14,824 bases of DNA, from NCBI GenBank assembly GCA_002900995.3, contig PJEW03000059.1, positions 1 to 14,824 on the forward strand. The letters are read 5' to 3'. This document shows positions 1-8,241 of this stretch, one piece after another. Origin of the DNA: Ganoderma boninense (lineage: Eukaryota > Basidiomycota > Agaricomycetes > Polyporales > Polyporaceae). Each line of letters begins with the position of its first letter. Positions within the stretch are counted from its first letter, which is position 1. A program made the translations under genes and the position numbers. Under the pieces are notes generated by a model. That model had not been told where the DNA came from. It saw nothing but the letters and a program-made list of their open reading frames with translations, and ran no database searches.

Positions 1-785
1 ATAGGAAGTCTGGTAAGTCGCCTCCAAAATTTTACTTTTAAATTTGAGGCGATCTTCATACGTGCGAGCGACGGAGCTTCAAGATGGGATGAATGCCAAG
101 AGGCCATCTTGCACGATCTCCGCTCATCGTCCAAGCACTGGGCATACATTTTACACACTCTTCGGGTGCGGGCTGCGTCCAAAACTTCCTTACACTCAAT
201 CAAGTTTTATCCCTGAGTCCGAGTTTAACACGCCCCGGTCGACTGTCCGGCGAGGCTAGTCCTAGGTGAGCACAGCACCGTTCACTCGCTCCGTCGCTCA
301 ACTGCCTAGCCAACTTCATGCATGTCCATATGATCGTTCGAGCAGTGCGTCACACATCCAACCAAACATTCCAACGTGCTCACAACGTTTGACACCTTGC
401 CGCCCCCTTCCCGCATCACGGTGCAGCCTAACGCCGCTCGTTTTAGCTTCAACAGTGCCAACAGGATCGCGGACCGCCGACTATCAATGCTATCGGAAGA
501 CCAGCGCGATTATTCGTTTTGTTAAGTATTCACACCCTTGTCCTCCGACTCTGAATTGCTTCTGGTGAGTCTCTGCCAATCATTCCTGTCCTACAGTGCT
601 TCGCAGCGAATCTTCTTCCGTCGACGTCAACCCCGCATGCCTACTCCCATGTCAAGGCTGCCAACGGACCCGAGCGCAGCGCAACGCGACCATAAAGCTC
701 CGTGGCAGCGGGTTCGTCGTACCACGACCCGGCCCTGCGACATTCGCTCGCTTCTCCTCGTCTCCCCTTTCCCCCCCTTTCCCAA
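1..785. other. Upstream region without a recognisable gene
   Basis: I see no convincing coding region here. Short open frames exist at 44-259 and 266-568, but they lack recognisable motifs and look like chance frames in GC-rich DNA. The last part (about 690-785) is best read as the promoter and leader of the aspartic protease gene that starts at 786. A stretch near 571-597 (gtgagt followed by a pyrimidine-rich run ending in acag) has the form of a small intron and could lie in a 5' leader, but nothing confirms it. Confidence 0.4.
690..697 (+). promoter_or_regulatory. TATA-like element and CT-rich leader of the aspartic protease gene
   Basis: The octamer ccataaag lies about 90 bases before the protease ATG at 786, a usual spacing for a fungal TATA-type element. 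Between it and the ATG is a strongly pyrimidine-rich run (about 748-784, mostly C and T on the plus strand), a common feature of fungal promoters just before or at the transcription start. This is inference from position and composition only. Confidence 0.35.
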
Positions 786-2383
786 ATGGCTCGCTTCTCC
801 ACTCTCCTTGCTTTCTGCATCACCGCCAGCGCTGCCAGCTTTGGCGTCCCCATCGTCGTCCGCGACTCCCCCGTCTCGCTCCCGTTCGCCCGAAGGTTCA
901 AGCTGCTCCGGAGCGTCCACGATCATCGAGCACGACCGCGCCCGCGCGCGGGTTCTCAAGGAACGTCGGCCACGGGAAGGGCGCGGGCGCGGGCCGGGGC
1001 CTGAAGCGGGCGGACGTGCTCGTGACGAACGGGGAGACGAAATACACGGTCGACGTTGGCGTCGGCACCCCGCCGACAACTACACACTCCTCATCGATAC
1101 CGCAGTGCGAACACCGTCCAGTCGGCACGGGCAAGGCATACGTCAAAACGTCCTCCAGCCAGGACACCGGGAACTCAGTGGTGAGTTCTCCATCATGTTC
1201 GCCATGCCCCTGCACATGAGAACGAAAACCGACATGCGGCGTACAGTCTGTGTCCTACGCTCCGGAGGATTTTCCGGAGAGGAATACACCGACACGTCAC
1301 GCTCAGCCCCGACCTCGTCATCAACCAACCAAGGCATCGCAGTCGCGAGCTCGTCGCTCGGCTTCGACGGCTTCGACGGCATTCTCGGGTATGTACCCTC
1401 ATACCAGTTGGCTTGCGATTATAAGCGCAATGCTGACCATGTTCCTGCTCTGTTCCTCAGAATCGGCCCTACCGCATTGACGGGAGGCACCGTCTCCGAC
1501 GGCTCGCTCGTCCCCACAGTACTGGACAATGCCTACTCACAGGGCCTCGTCGACCAGGACGTCATCGGATCTCGTTCGCGCCCGCCTCGTCCGAAGACCC
1601 CAGCGGTGTCCTGGCATTCGGCGCGTCGACGAGTCCAGGACCGCCGGGCCATCAACTACGTGTGCGTACTCCTCGCTCGAGCATTGATCGCTCACCGCTG
1701 AAGTATGCCACTTGGCCGAACGCAGCTCGATCACTGGCATCTCCCCGGCCTCGCATACGTCGGCATCGACCAGCAGGTCACGTAACGGGCGGGACAGACT
1801 CATCCTCCGCAAACGGCGGGCATCACAGACACCGCAGCACCGTCCTGCTGCTCGCGACGGATGCCTACGAGGCGTACAAGAATGCCACTGGGGCCGTCGA
1901 GGATTCGAACACAGGCTGCTCAAGATCACACTGGAGCCAGTTCGAGACAATGGAAAGCCTGCTCTTCGCATCGGCGACGTGAGTACACTCCCCCGTGCCC
2001 CGCCGCTGTACAGTATGCGCATGCTGACCTCACGTTGTGCCCAGGAAACGTACGAGTTCATCCCGAACGCGCAGATCTGGCCGCGCTCCGTGCGTTCCGT
2101 CTCTCCCGCCTCTCTTCTCCCATCCTCTCCCTGTCTCTCCTCATAGTTGATTTTGGAATGGCACACTGATGCTTCGCCTTCCCCTCCGTAGCTCAACGCC
2201 GACATCGGCGGCGACGCTGAACGGCATCTACCTAGTCGTGGGCGACCTGGGCTCGCCGAGCGGCGAGGGCCTCGACTTCATCAACGGGTACGCGTGGCTT
2301 CGACGGTTCTACCACGTCTACGACGCGGGAACCAGGCCGTCGGTATCGCGCTCACCGAACATACCTTCTCGCGGGACAACTGA
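786..2383 (+). CDS. Polyporopepsin-like aspartic protease (peptidase family A1), frame-disrupted
   Basis: A secreted pepsin-type endopeptidase, expected to cleave proteins at acid pH with two catalytic aspartates. The start at 786 gives a signal peptide (MARFSTLLAFCITASAAS) and a propeptide. Mature-enzyme landmarks then follow in family order: a VGVGTPP..YTLLIDT block (first catalytic Asp near 1096), a VSYG.G.FSGEEYTDT flap after 1247, FDGFDGILG near 1365-1388, GPTALTGGTVSDGSLVPTV, the second catalytic block (D near 1828, followed by VLLLATDAYEAYKNATGAV), NAQIWPRS near 2068-2089, and YLVVGDLGSPSGEGLDFING near 2230-2287, with a stop at 2381-2383. Introns fit at 1181-1246, 1389-1460, 1979-2044 and 2090-2191; others may exist. 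Reading the protein needs several one-base frame changes, at least four before 1110 and more around 1690-1840 and 2210-2330. Either this is a pseudogene or the sequence contains indel errors. The family call is secure; whether the gene works is not. Confidence 0.85.
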
Positions 2384-3340
2384 ACGTCTGGCTGGTGCCC
2401 CGGTTCTTCTTCCTTTCGTTCGCGCGCGCGCATGGGGTTGGACGTTTCGCATACCCGTGCCCGCCGACCCACGTATGTACATATCGGTCTTCCGCAAGGA
2501 CTACATTAGCTGTGTGTAATACACTGCTTCGCTTCGCGAACGCGACGAACGACATACTGTATGTACGTGCCGTGCTCAAACGCGTGCATCAGCTGTTATA
2601 TCGGTGATACGGCGGGGAAGAAGTCTCGATCAACCCGCCTCCCGAGCCGCTCCTCACCCTGCTTCGCCCTCGACCGCCCCCATCCCATCTTCTGGCGGGC
2701 CGCCCGCGAGGCGGACCCCGCGTCGCTCTCGAGCAAGGTGAATGCGGCGGGCCCGTGCTCCGGAGTTTGGGTTGCGTCGACCTCAGGTTCCGTCCGTTGC
2801 TCTGCGTCGAGTTCGGGCTCGGACTCGGTGAGAACAGAGACGCGCTTGGTGCCTGCCCCTGCCCTGCCCTGCCGGCAGCGCCTCTGTTGTGCTCCCATCT
2901 CCCGGAGACAGAGACAGAGGCTCCACCTTGCTGAGGCTCGCGCGCGCCGGGCCCGGGAGACCAGGGGGAGCCGCGAGCAAGGATGAGCCCGGGCGGAGGG
3001 CGAGCGTGTCGCGCAGGTGTGAAGTAGACGGCGTCGACTGCGACGCTGTCCGCCTCGCGTCGTCGTGGGACCCTCCGATGTGCAAGACGTCGTCTGCGTT
3101 CTGCCAGTGGTGGTCCGGGAGAGGCAGGAACCGCACGACGACGGTGTGCTGGGTGATCCAGCTGCGCCGCCCGAGTACGGTGCGATTGGCGACGGGGCCG
3201 CCGCCGCCCCTTTGTACTACTGGGACGCCTGCGGGACCACGATCGAGTGGGACGACTGGCGCTGGGGCACTAAAACTGACAAGGAAGGCCAGAAGGCATG
3301 AGATGAGCTTGACGATCGCTGTAATCGTGTTCTAAGAACC
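2384..3340 (+). other. Unassigned region with a possible C-terminal coding tail ending at 3301
   Basis: No gene is recognised with confidence. On the plus strand the frame ending at 3301 reads through PPEYGAIGDG, then YYWDACGTTIEWDDWRWGTK and a stop. This has the look of a real protein end (aromatic, acidic, not low-complexity), and the frame is open from about 3065. Upstream, 2600-3060 is very GC-rich and open in more than one frame on both strands, including a minus frame with an acidic stretch (ESEPELDAEQRTEPEVDA, about 2830-2770). It could be the cytoplasmic tail of the membrane protein encoded on the minus strand further right, or a separate plus-strand gene. The strand cannot be decided from sequence alone. 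Confidence 0.25.
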
Positions 3341-4308
3341 ACCACCGCATCTAAGAGGACGAACTGATGCGACAGCCGTCGTCGCGGTATTTCTGCCGCT
3401 TGACCACCGCCTTTATGTGCCTGGCCCTCCTCGACACCGCGATGCGTCTCCATATCAGAATCAAGAGGACGCACAGAAAGCGCGACTGAGCCAGGACTAT
3501 CCGGCGATCTCGCCGGTCGAAGGGAGGAGGGAGACGGGGGCTTGCGGCGCGACGTGGCGTGGAATCGCAGTGAGGCGTAGAGTTGGCTGCCGAGTGGGCG
3601 CCTCACGTCTCTTGTTGACGTCGCGGAGGGGATTCCCGTTGGTCGGGTGGGAGGTCACAGTGCTGTTCCCCAGATCCCCGTGGGCGGTGTGCTCTCCGAA
3701 GCCGCTGGACGATGACTGAGTTCGAGGAGCTGGAGGATAGCGGAGGAGCGCGAGGCAGCTGTACGCGTGCTAGGGACAGAGATGGGATGGGTTCCGGAAG
3801 GGCGGTCCGGGCTCTGTGTGGTTGGGCAGGATTCTGAGTACGGATTGCGAGGGCTTCCAGACGTCGACGGCTCTGCCCGACCGAAACGAAGATGCAGGGG
3901 CCGCCGGGGGGCTGGCGTGACAGACACGCCGCGGCTGGACACGAACTCGCTTCTGTGTCGTTGTCGTCGTCGTCATCGAAGACGGTCGCGATCAGCGTCA
4001 TGCCCACCGTGTCCTGGGGGGCGTCCATGCACGAAGCGCTCTGCATGTCGTCGATGTGGGAGAGGATGTTACGGTGTCGGGGTCGCCGAGGAGAGCGAGA
4101 ATGGGGGGATGCCGCGGTCCAGGAGAAGGTGACGGCGTCGCATGTGTGGGGTCAGCGATAGTGTGAGTGTCGAATGGTGGAGCTTCGTCTCGCGTGACGA
4201 AGGCGACGACGGAGAGATGGACGAGCCGAGGAGGAAGGGTCGACAGAGCGGGGAAGCGCAGAGAGCACGCCGCAGTCGACGGACGGGGTGCTCGAATGAG
4301 GAGGCCAT
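3340..4308 (-). CDS. Probable single-pass membrane protein with secreted ectodomain, frame-disrupted
   Basis: Read right to left, the pieces fall in the order of a common basidiomycete surface-protein layout. First is a hydrophobic start region (about 4262-4200) with VVAFVTRDE. Next is an ectodomain strand, CDAVTFSWTAASPPFSLS (about 4147-4090), then NILSHIDDM and DTVGMTLIATVFDDDDDN (about 4010-3955), and a Ser/Thr/Pro-rich linker (about 3940-3600). A GEIAG turn leads into a short hydrophobic span (FLCVLLILIW, about 3485-3455), followed at once by a basic cytoplasmic stretch (RRIAVSRRARHIKAVVKRQK). The pieces lie in different frames, so small indels must be assumed, and the exact start and end are unknown. 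The Met at 4308 is a guess supported by a TATAAAG about 47 bases upstream. Function is not known; a role at the cell surface or wall is inference. Confidence 0.35.
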
Positions 4309-4354
4309 ACGTGCATTGTCCGCCGACCCTGAGTGTAATTCGGTGCGAAATGGG

Positions 4355-4361
4355 CTTTATA
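4355..4361 (-). promoter_or_regulatory. TATA box (TATAAAG) facing the minus-strand gene
   Basis: On the minus strand TATAAAG stands about 47 bases before the possible start at 4308. It is an exact match to a strong eukaryotic TATA core and lies where a promoter for the minus-strand membrane-protein gene would be expected. A second AT-rich stretch lies just upstream of it (about 4375-4382). Confidence 0.35.
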
Positions 4362-4444
4362 ACAACGGTCGTGATAAATATGCATGCGCACTCACCTAGA
4401 TGCAGGAATATCGAGGCAAAGACTAGGAGCATGCGCAGCATGCA

Positions 4445-5146
4445 CTACGTGGAAAGAAGAAGGATGTTACCCACCACTTTAAGTACCTCATTAGGCAGTG
4501 GGGAGACAGCAAGGCGAACTGCTGTGACATGTGGACTCGATCGACTCTTCGAGAGGGAGCGAAGTAAGACCAGTGTAGCAAGTGAGGCGTCCTGGGAGAC
4601 TGAACAGATCGGCATACAGGCATGATGACGAGAGGTGAGATGCTGAAGGAAGCTCTCTCGTGGCTGATGCTGTTGGAGAGAGTGTATGGCGAGCAGGGCT
4701 GGCGAGAAAGATGGGCACACAGCCTTGGAGACGCAACGCGGCGAGAGCTTTCGAGCGAGTTTCGGCTGCTGGAAAGGATGCGTAAAGTGGGGTGAACCTG
4801 CAGACGAGACAGCGAGAGTGTGTGCTACAGAGCCCCGGTAGAGAGGACCAATAACACAGAAGAGATCTAACGGAATATCCAAATTTACTTTGGGTTTTCC
4901 GCACGACGGCCGCCAGTGTTTTCTGGTCACATCGGACCAGTCTTGGTCCTTGGGACCAGAATAGCGTATCAAACGATGACAGGCACAACGTTTCCGCTCG
5001 ACGTGGCATGATCGGAGAAGTTTCAACTTGAGAACAGACGATGCCCTTGTACCGAAGTAATACCAGTGAATCGACAATCGCGCACAACTAAGGGCAGCCG
5101 ATAATAATGATAAGGACACGGCAACTCGGTCACAGCCATCCTCCAC
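4445..5146 (-). CDS. Unrecognised open reading frame, 233 codons
   Basis: An uninterrupted minus-strand frame that I do not recognise. It has many Ser, Cys, His and Arg residues, a possible hydrophobic N-terminal part (VAVSLSLLSAALSCARL) and a central charged part (SGPKDQDWSDVTRKHWRP). A second minus-strand frame of 198 codons (4491-5087) overlaps it almost completely, so at most one is real and both may be chance. No intron signals, domains or clear promoter stand out. It lies upstream of the minus-strand membrane-protein gene, on the same strand. Confidence 0.15.
   Translation of the reverse strand: MEDGCDRVAVSLSLLSAALSCARLSIHWYYFGTRASSVLKLKLLRSCHVERKRCACHRLIRYSGPKDQDWSDVTRKHWRPSCGKPKVNLDIPLDLFCVIGPLYRGSVAHTLAVSSAGSPHFTHPFQQPKLARKLSPRCVSKAVCPSFSPALLAIHSLQQHQPRESFLQHLTSRHHACMPICSVSQDASLATLVLLRSLSKSRSSPHVTAVRLAVSPLPNEVLKVVGNILLLST
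4923..4959. repeat. Cluster of alternating inverted GGACCAG motifs
   Basis: Within 37 bases the motif GGACCA(G) or its complement occurs four times in alternating orientation: CTGGTC (4923-4928), GGACCAG (4934-4940), TGGTCC (4944-4949) and GGACCAG (4953-4959). The middle two form a perfect 6-base stem with a 4-base loop. No function can be assigned. Confidence 0.5.
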
Positions 5147-5423
5147 ACACCTACTGATCTGGCCTGGTACCTCTCAGTTCTTGCGAAGATGGCAGGGAGA
5201 TGGGGTCTCCGCTCCTTGCCAGCAACGACCCAGACACAATTAAGGCCGCAACAGCACAGATAAAGACTCACGTTGTGCAGTGTAATTCAGACTACCATGC
5301 CATCAACAAGCTCAATCCTCACAATCACAGGACGTCGACCGAAGACTGGCCCATAAATCGTCGCTCAGACCCGAGCGGCCTCCGAGTGGGTCGTTCGGGT
5401 CTCCAACATGCATGCCTCGCATG

Positions 5424-6107
5424 CTAGACATGCAGTTTTTGCCAAAGGGTCGCAGTGTGTCGTATGAAGTGGCCAAGGCGAGGGTGTTCTGAGGAGCTGT
5501 GCCCGTGCAGCCCGCAGACCGCGGCGAGGAAGAGTTGGTGGCAGGTTGGAAACGCGAACGAGACGAAGCCGAGTCCAAGTCCGGGTCCCAAGATGATCGT
5601 AGCACTAGCAGCGGGGAAAGTCAGATGGACCGCCGATACCAGCCCTAGAAGAACTTGATGGCTGTCGCTGACGGCCGGAGAGGAAGCAGTTTGCGAGGGA
5701 GCTGCCAGTGATGGCAAGCAACTGCTGGGTGACGAAAAAATGCGGCGCTGACCTTCATCGCCAGACCGGCCCCTAAAGAACGGGGCCGGTTTCGGGGCCT
5801 GTACGACGACGGTCTCGCTGTGGGGTTTTGGGACCTCCCGCGACTCTGCGAAGGCTCCTTTCTGCAAATCGCTGTGCAACGTCCGGCATTCAAACTTTGG
5901 AACACCCAGACCCAAGATGGTCGTGTTAGATTTCCGAACCCCAAAGCGAAAGGCAGTTCCGCCCGCAAATCCAAAGTTCGGAGTCTCGAGGAGTGCGTGG
6001 GGAGACTCGATAACGGTCGTCAGGGAGCTCTCAAATTCGAGTGCGTACATGATCTGAAGGTCACAGAAGCGGACCCTCTGTTTGTTCCATGACGGAATCG
6101 AGATCAC
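5424..6107 (-). CDS. Unrecognised open reading frame, 227 codons
   Basis: A minus-strand open frame whose first half looks protein-like: FCDLQIMYALEFESSLTTV, then TPNFGFAGGTAFRFGV and NTTILGLGVPKFECRTL. The second half is richer in Ser, Ala and Pro and includes a hydrophobic run (HLTFPAASATIILGPGLGLG, about 5640-5580). I cannot name a family. It could be one exon of a larger gene or a chance frame. Short inverted words occur inside it (aactttgga near 5896 and tccaaagtt near 5971). The 16-base C run lies about 20 bases upstream of its Met. Confidence 0.2.
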   Translation of the reverse strand: MISIPSWNKQRVRFCDLQIMYALEFESSLTTVIESPHALLETPNFGFAGGTAFRFGVRKSNTTILGLGVPKFECRTLHSDLQKGAFAESREVPKPHSETVVVQAPKPAPFFRGRSGDEGQRRIFSSPSSCLPSLAAPSQTASSPAVSDSHQVLLGLVSAVHLTFPAASATIILGPGLGLGFVSFAFPTCHQLFLAAVCGLHGHSSSEHPRLGHFIRHTATLWQKLHV

Positions 6108-6126
6108 ACCGACGTCTACCCACAGG

Positions 6127-6142
6127 CCCCCCCCCCCCCCCC
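6127..6142. repeat. C16 homopolymer
   Basis: Sixteen consecutive C on the plus strand. It is far longer than any other homopolymer in the window. It is either a hypervariable mononucleotide tract or, quite possibly, an assembly error in a GC-rich region. Confidence 0.9.
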
Positions 6143-6261
6143 TCGAGACGCCTTTCTCGATCGCAGCAAGCCGACCCTCATACTCCAGTCTGGATCACCT
6201 CGTTCTGTCCTCGCGGTCTCGGCGGTGATGAAATTGAATTTGACGTCCCCGGTTCGCGATC

Positions 6262-6269
6262 ATATATAT
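6262..6269 (+). promoter_or_regulatory. TATA-like element before the secreted-protein gene
   Basis: The run atatatat stands 83 bases before the ATG at 6352, within a GC-rich surrounding, at a spacing that suits a fungal TATA-type promoter. The ATG itself has a good context (GCCGCCATGA). Confidence 0.4.
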
Positions 6270-6351
6270 GGGACTTCAAGATGGGCTTGGTGTACGCACC
6301 GTCCTCCTTCGCTCTTTCCTTGCCTCATCACATCTCCAGGACCAGGCCGCC

Positions 6352-7064
6352 ATGAAGCACGCTACGCCGCTCGTTCTCCTCGCCAGCCTCGTGGCGAGCG
6401 GTGTCGCTCAGGATACTTCACGGTCAGCGTGTACGTCGAACGGTCGAGTGTCAAGTGCAGCAGGTGTGTGTATGTGTGTGTGACCTCTGCCATCGCGGCA
6501 GCGCGGACCCAACACAGTGCGCGAGCACCGTGATCACCTGGGAGAACGGCGTCGGTGAGTGCTCATCGGAATCGCACCCCTCCACGCGGAGCCTTTTCTT
6601 AACGGCGTCGCCTGCTCTGGAACGACCCAGGCCCATACCAGCTTTGTACGTAGCAGCCCATCTGGATCGTGTTCGCGTTGACTTGGAGTATGAAACTGAT
6701 TACTGAAACCGCCCCGCCGATCCCCTTCCCTTCCGGATGGTCTTCTCGCCCTTCAGCTGTGAGTCCTCTCGCTCAACCGCCATGACAAGTGAGCCCCTCT
6801 CTGATAGTCCATCTTTCGTGACAGCGCCTGGATTACGCACGACGGAGCGGCCGTCCCGGTCATCGTCGCCGGGAGCCTCACCGAAACGTCCCACCCGTTC
6901 CTCAACCGACGCCGAAGCAGGTCCGTCTTCCACTCCGTGAGCCATCCGTAGTGGTCATGTCTGACGTCGGTCGCTATCGGCCGTGCAGGATACGTGGTCG
7001 AGATACAGGGTGTCCGAGAACAACGGCGCACAACGCGCTGCTGCAGTCACGATCGAGCCCAGCT
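6352..7064 (+). CDS. Secreted protein with C-x3-T-x-x-W ectodomain, partial or frame-disrupted
   Basis: The start at 6352 encodes a clear signal peptide (MKHATPLVLLASLVASGVAQ). Splicing out 6423-6501 joins exon 1 in phase to ADPTQCASTVITWENGVG, and splicing out 6555-6630 continues with PYQL. This is the start of an extracellular beta-rich domain seen in many basidiomycete secreted and GPI- or membrane-anchored proteins (C..TITW.GG..PY.L). Further likely introns are 6759-6824 and 6921-6987. The exon after the latter reads VSENNGAQ..AAVTIEPS (about 7010-7062), which fits the closing strand of such a domain. Between them, the frame breaks soon after PYQL (TAG at 6652), so the middle is unresolved, as is the true end; the gene may continue past 7109 into the palindrome arm. 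The signal peptide and first two exons are well supported, the rest is not. Biochemical function is unknown. Confidence 0.5.
6464..6482 (+). repeat. Short TG microsatellite within intron 1
   Basis: gtgtgtgtatgtgtgtgtg lies inside the proposed first intron of the secreted-protein gene, a few bases before its acceptor-side sequence. It offers several alternative GT donors, which makes the exact splice choice less certain. Confidence 0.8.
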
Positions 7065-7249
7065 GTACGTACTCGTCCCCTGGATTCTCGAGTCGCCTGT
7101 CTTGTGCAGGTCGGAAGTATATGGCTGACGCTCTGCTGCTCGTCACCCACAGCATACCACTTGTGCTGGGTGTGTGGGACGCGGTGAACGCCGGGTCGTT
7201 CAAGCATTCCGAGGGGGCTACGACCCCCGCCTGGAGTCGTATGCGAGGA

Positions 7250-7790
7250 TCGTACAATGTGTCGATTCAAACATGCCGATTACTGTCTGTCCCCAAAACT
7301 GCGAGGCATAGGAGAGGCGAGGAACGTCGGCGCTCGTGCGACGACTCACTCGGATGCGCGGTTCAACCGGTCGAATTCGTCCGGACCAACAAGCTCGCCA
7401 GGTCTCTCCCCACATATGCTCGATCATCCCCCCGCTTCGGACAGAACCTCTCCGTGTGTGCTGCACACCAACATTCGAGCTGGCATGGCGACCTTTAATG
7501 AGTCGGGAGAGCCGTGCAGTCCATGCGAGCCGTCAGCGTGCTGCACGCAGTATTGGATATGAACACTCGAAAATATCATTCCACCTGTGAAAGGTCGGGG
7601 TTGTGAAATGGGTGAAACGTTCACGGGTCAACTGGAGCGACGCCATGATGGCCACGGTGAGCCCCGTACCAACGTGTCTTCACACAGGCTGGGGGATTCT
7701 TTTGGATGCACTCTTCGTTTTTCAGTGTAGTCCAACCCCGCTAGGCTTCTCCTTCATAGAACCTTTCGCTGAGGTTTCCTCTTAAATCCT
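7250..7790. other. Arm segment conserved between the two copies, coding status unknown
   Basis: Both arms carry this segment (mirror about 14250-14780). Several frames are open for 60-170 codons, such as 6983-7498 on the plus strand, but none stays open at matching places in both copies and I recognise no domain. It may be the 3' part of the secreted-protein gene or intergenic. A possible intron, gtgagcc to cacacag (7659-7687), is present in the left copy. Confidence 0.25.
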
Positions 7791-8241
7791 GAGTGCACTA
7801 AACCCAGCGCTGTTCGGCTTAAGCTGGCCGTGGCAAATAGTCCAAGTGCATAAGTTTCATACAGCCTGTCATTATCAGACATCAGATTGGTCGTATGTCG
7901 ACGCACATATAAAAAGTAACTGGAAGGTTCTGGCCAGAAAGGATGATTCGGGGTGAGCGAAAAAAAACTATCTGGTAATTAGTCACGCTAGCGGCGCCTC
8001 ATCCAGAATCCGCGATGCAAACGCAGCGCGAGGACCGGGGTACCCGGCCCGCGCAAGCCCAGGGGCGCATCACGTCGGTCACACCTGCGCCACCGACGGG
8101 GGGACAAGCGCGACGGCCGCCTCGCCCGCGCCCCTTGCTTCCTCTGGGGGCTAGTGGCGGGGCTCTTACATCGGCCTTCCTCAAGCAACACCATTCCAAA
8201 CGTTTCTCTCTCCACTCTCACCCTCTACGCCGCCGACGCGA
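7791..8241 (+). promoter_or_regulatory. Upstream region of BTB gene 1
   Basis: No gene is seen here. The part before 7990 is comparatively AT-rich and contains TATAAAAAG at 7908-7916 (read as CATAAAAAG in the mirror copy), 326 bases before the BTB ATG. A CT-rich leader lies at about 8202-8227, directly before the ATG at 8242. The mirrored version is at about 13749-14250. Confidence 0.3.

Noticed and set aside
627..1079. Minus-strand frame of 150 codons rich in Arg, Ser and Gly
   Set aside because: It lies antisense to the start of the protease gene and has low-complexity composition typical of GC-rich reverse frames.
538..1701. A 387-codon plus-strand open frame, the longest in the window
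   Set aside because: It runs through the promoter, several exons and two introns of the protease gene in one frame. Only short stretches of it match the protease; the rest is shadow reading.
1898..1930. Sequence ggattcgaacacagg resembling a tRNA T-arm
   Set aside because: No acceptor, D-arm or anticodon stem can be placed around it, and it encodes EDSNTG of the protease.
3417..3719. Plus-strand 100-codon frame opposite the proposed membrane span
   Set aside because: No recognisable domain, and the minus-strand reading gives a coherent hydrophobic span followed by basic residues.
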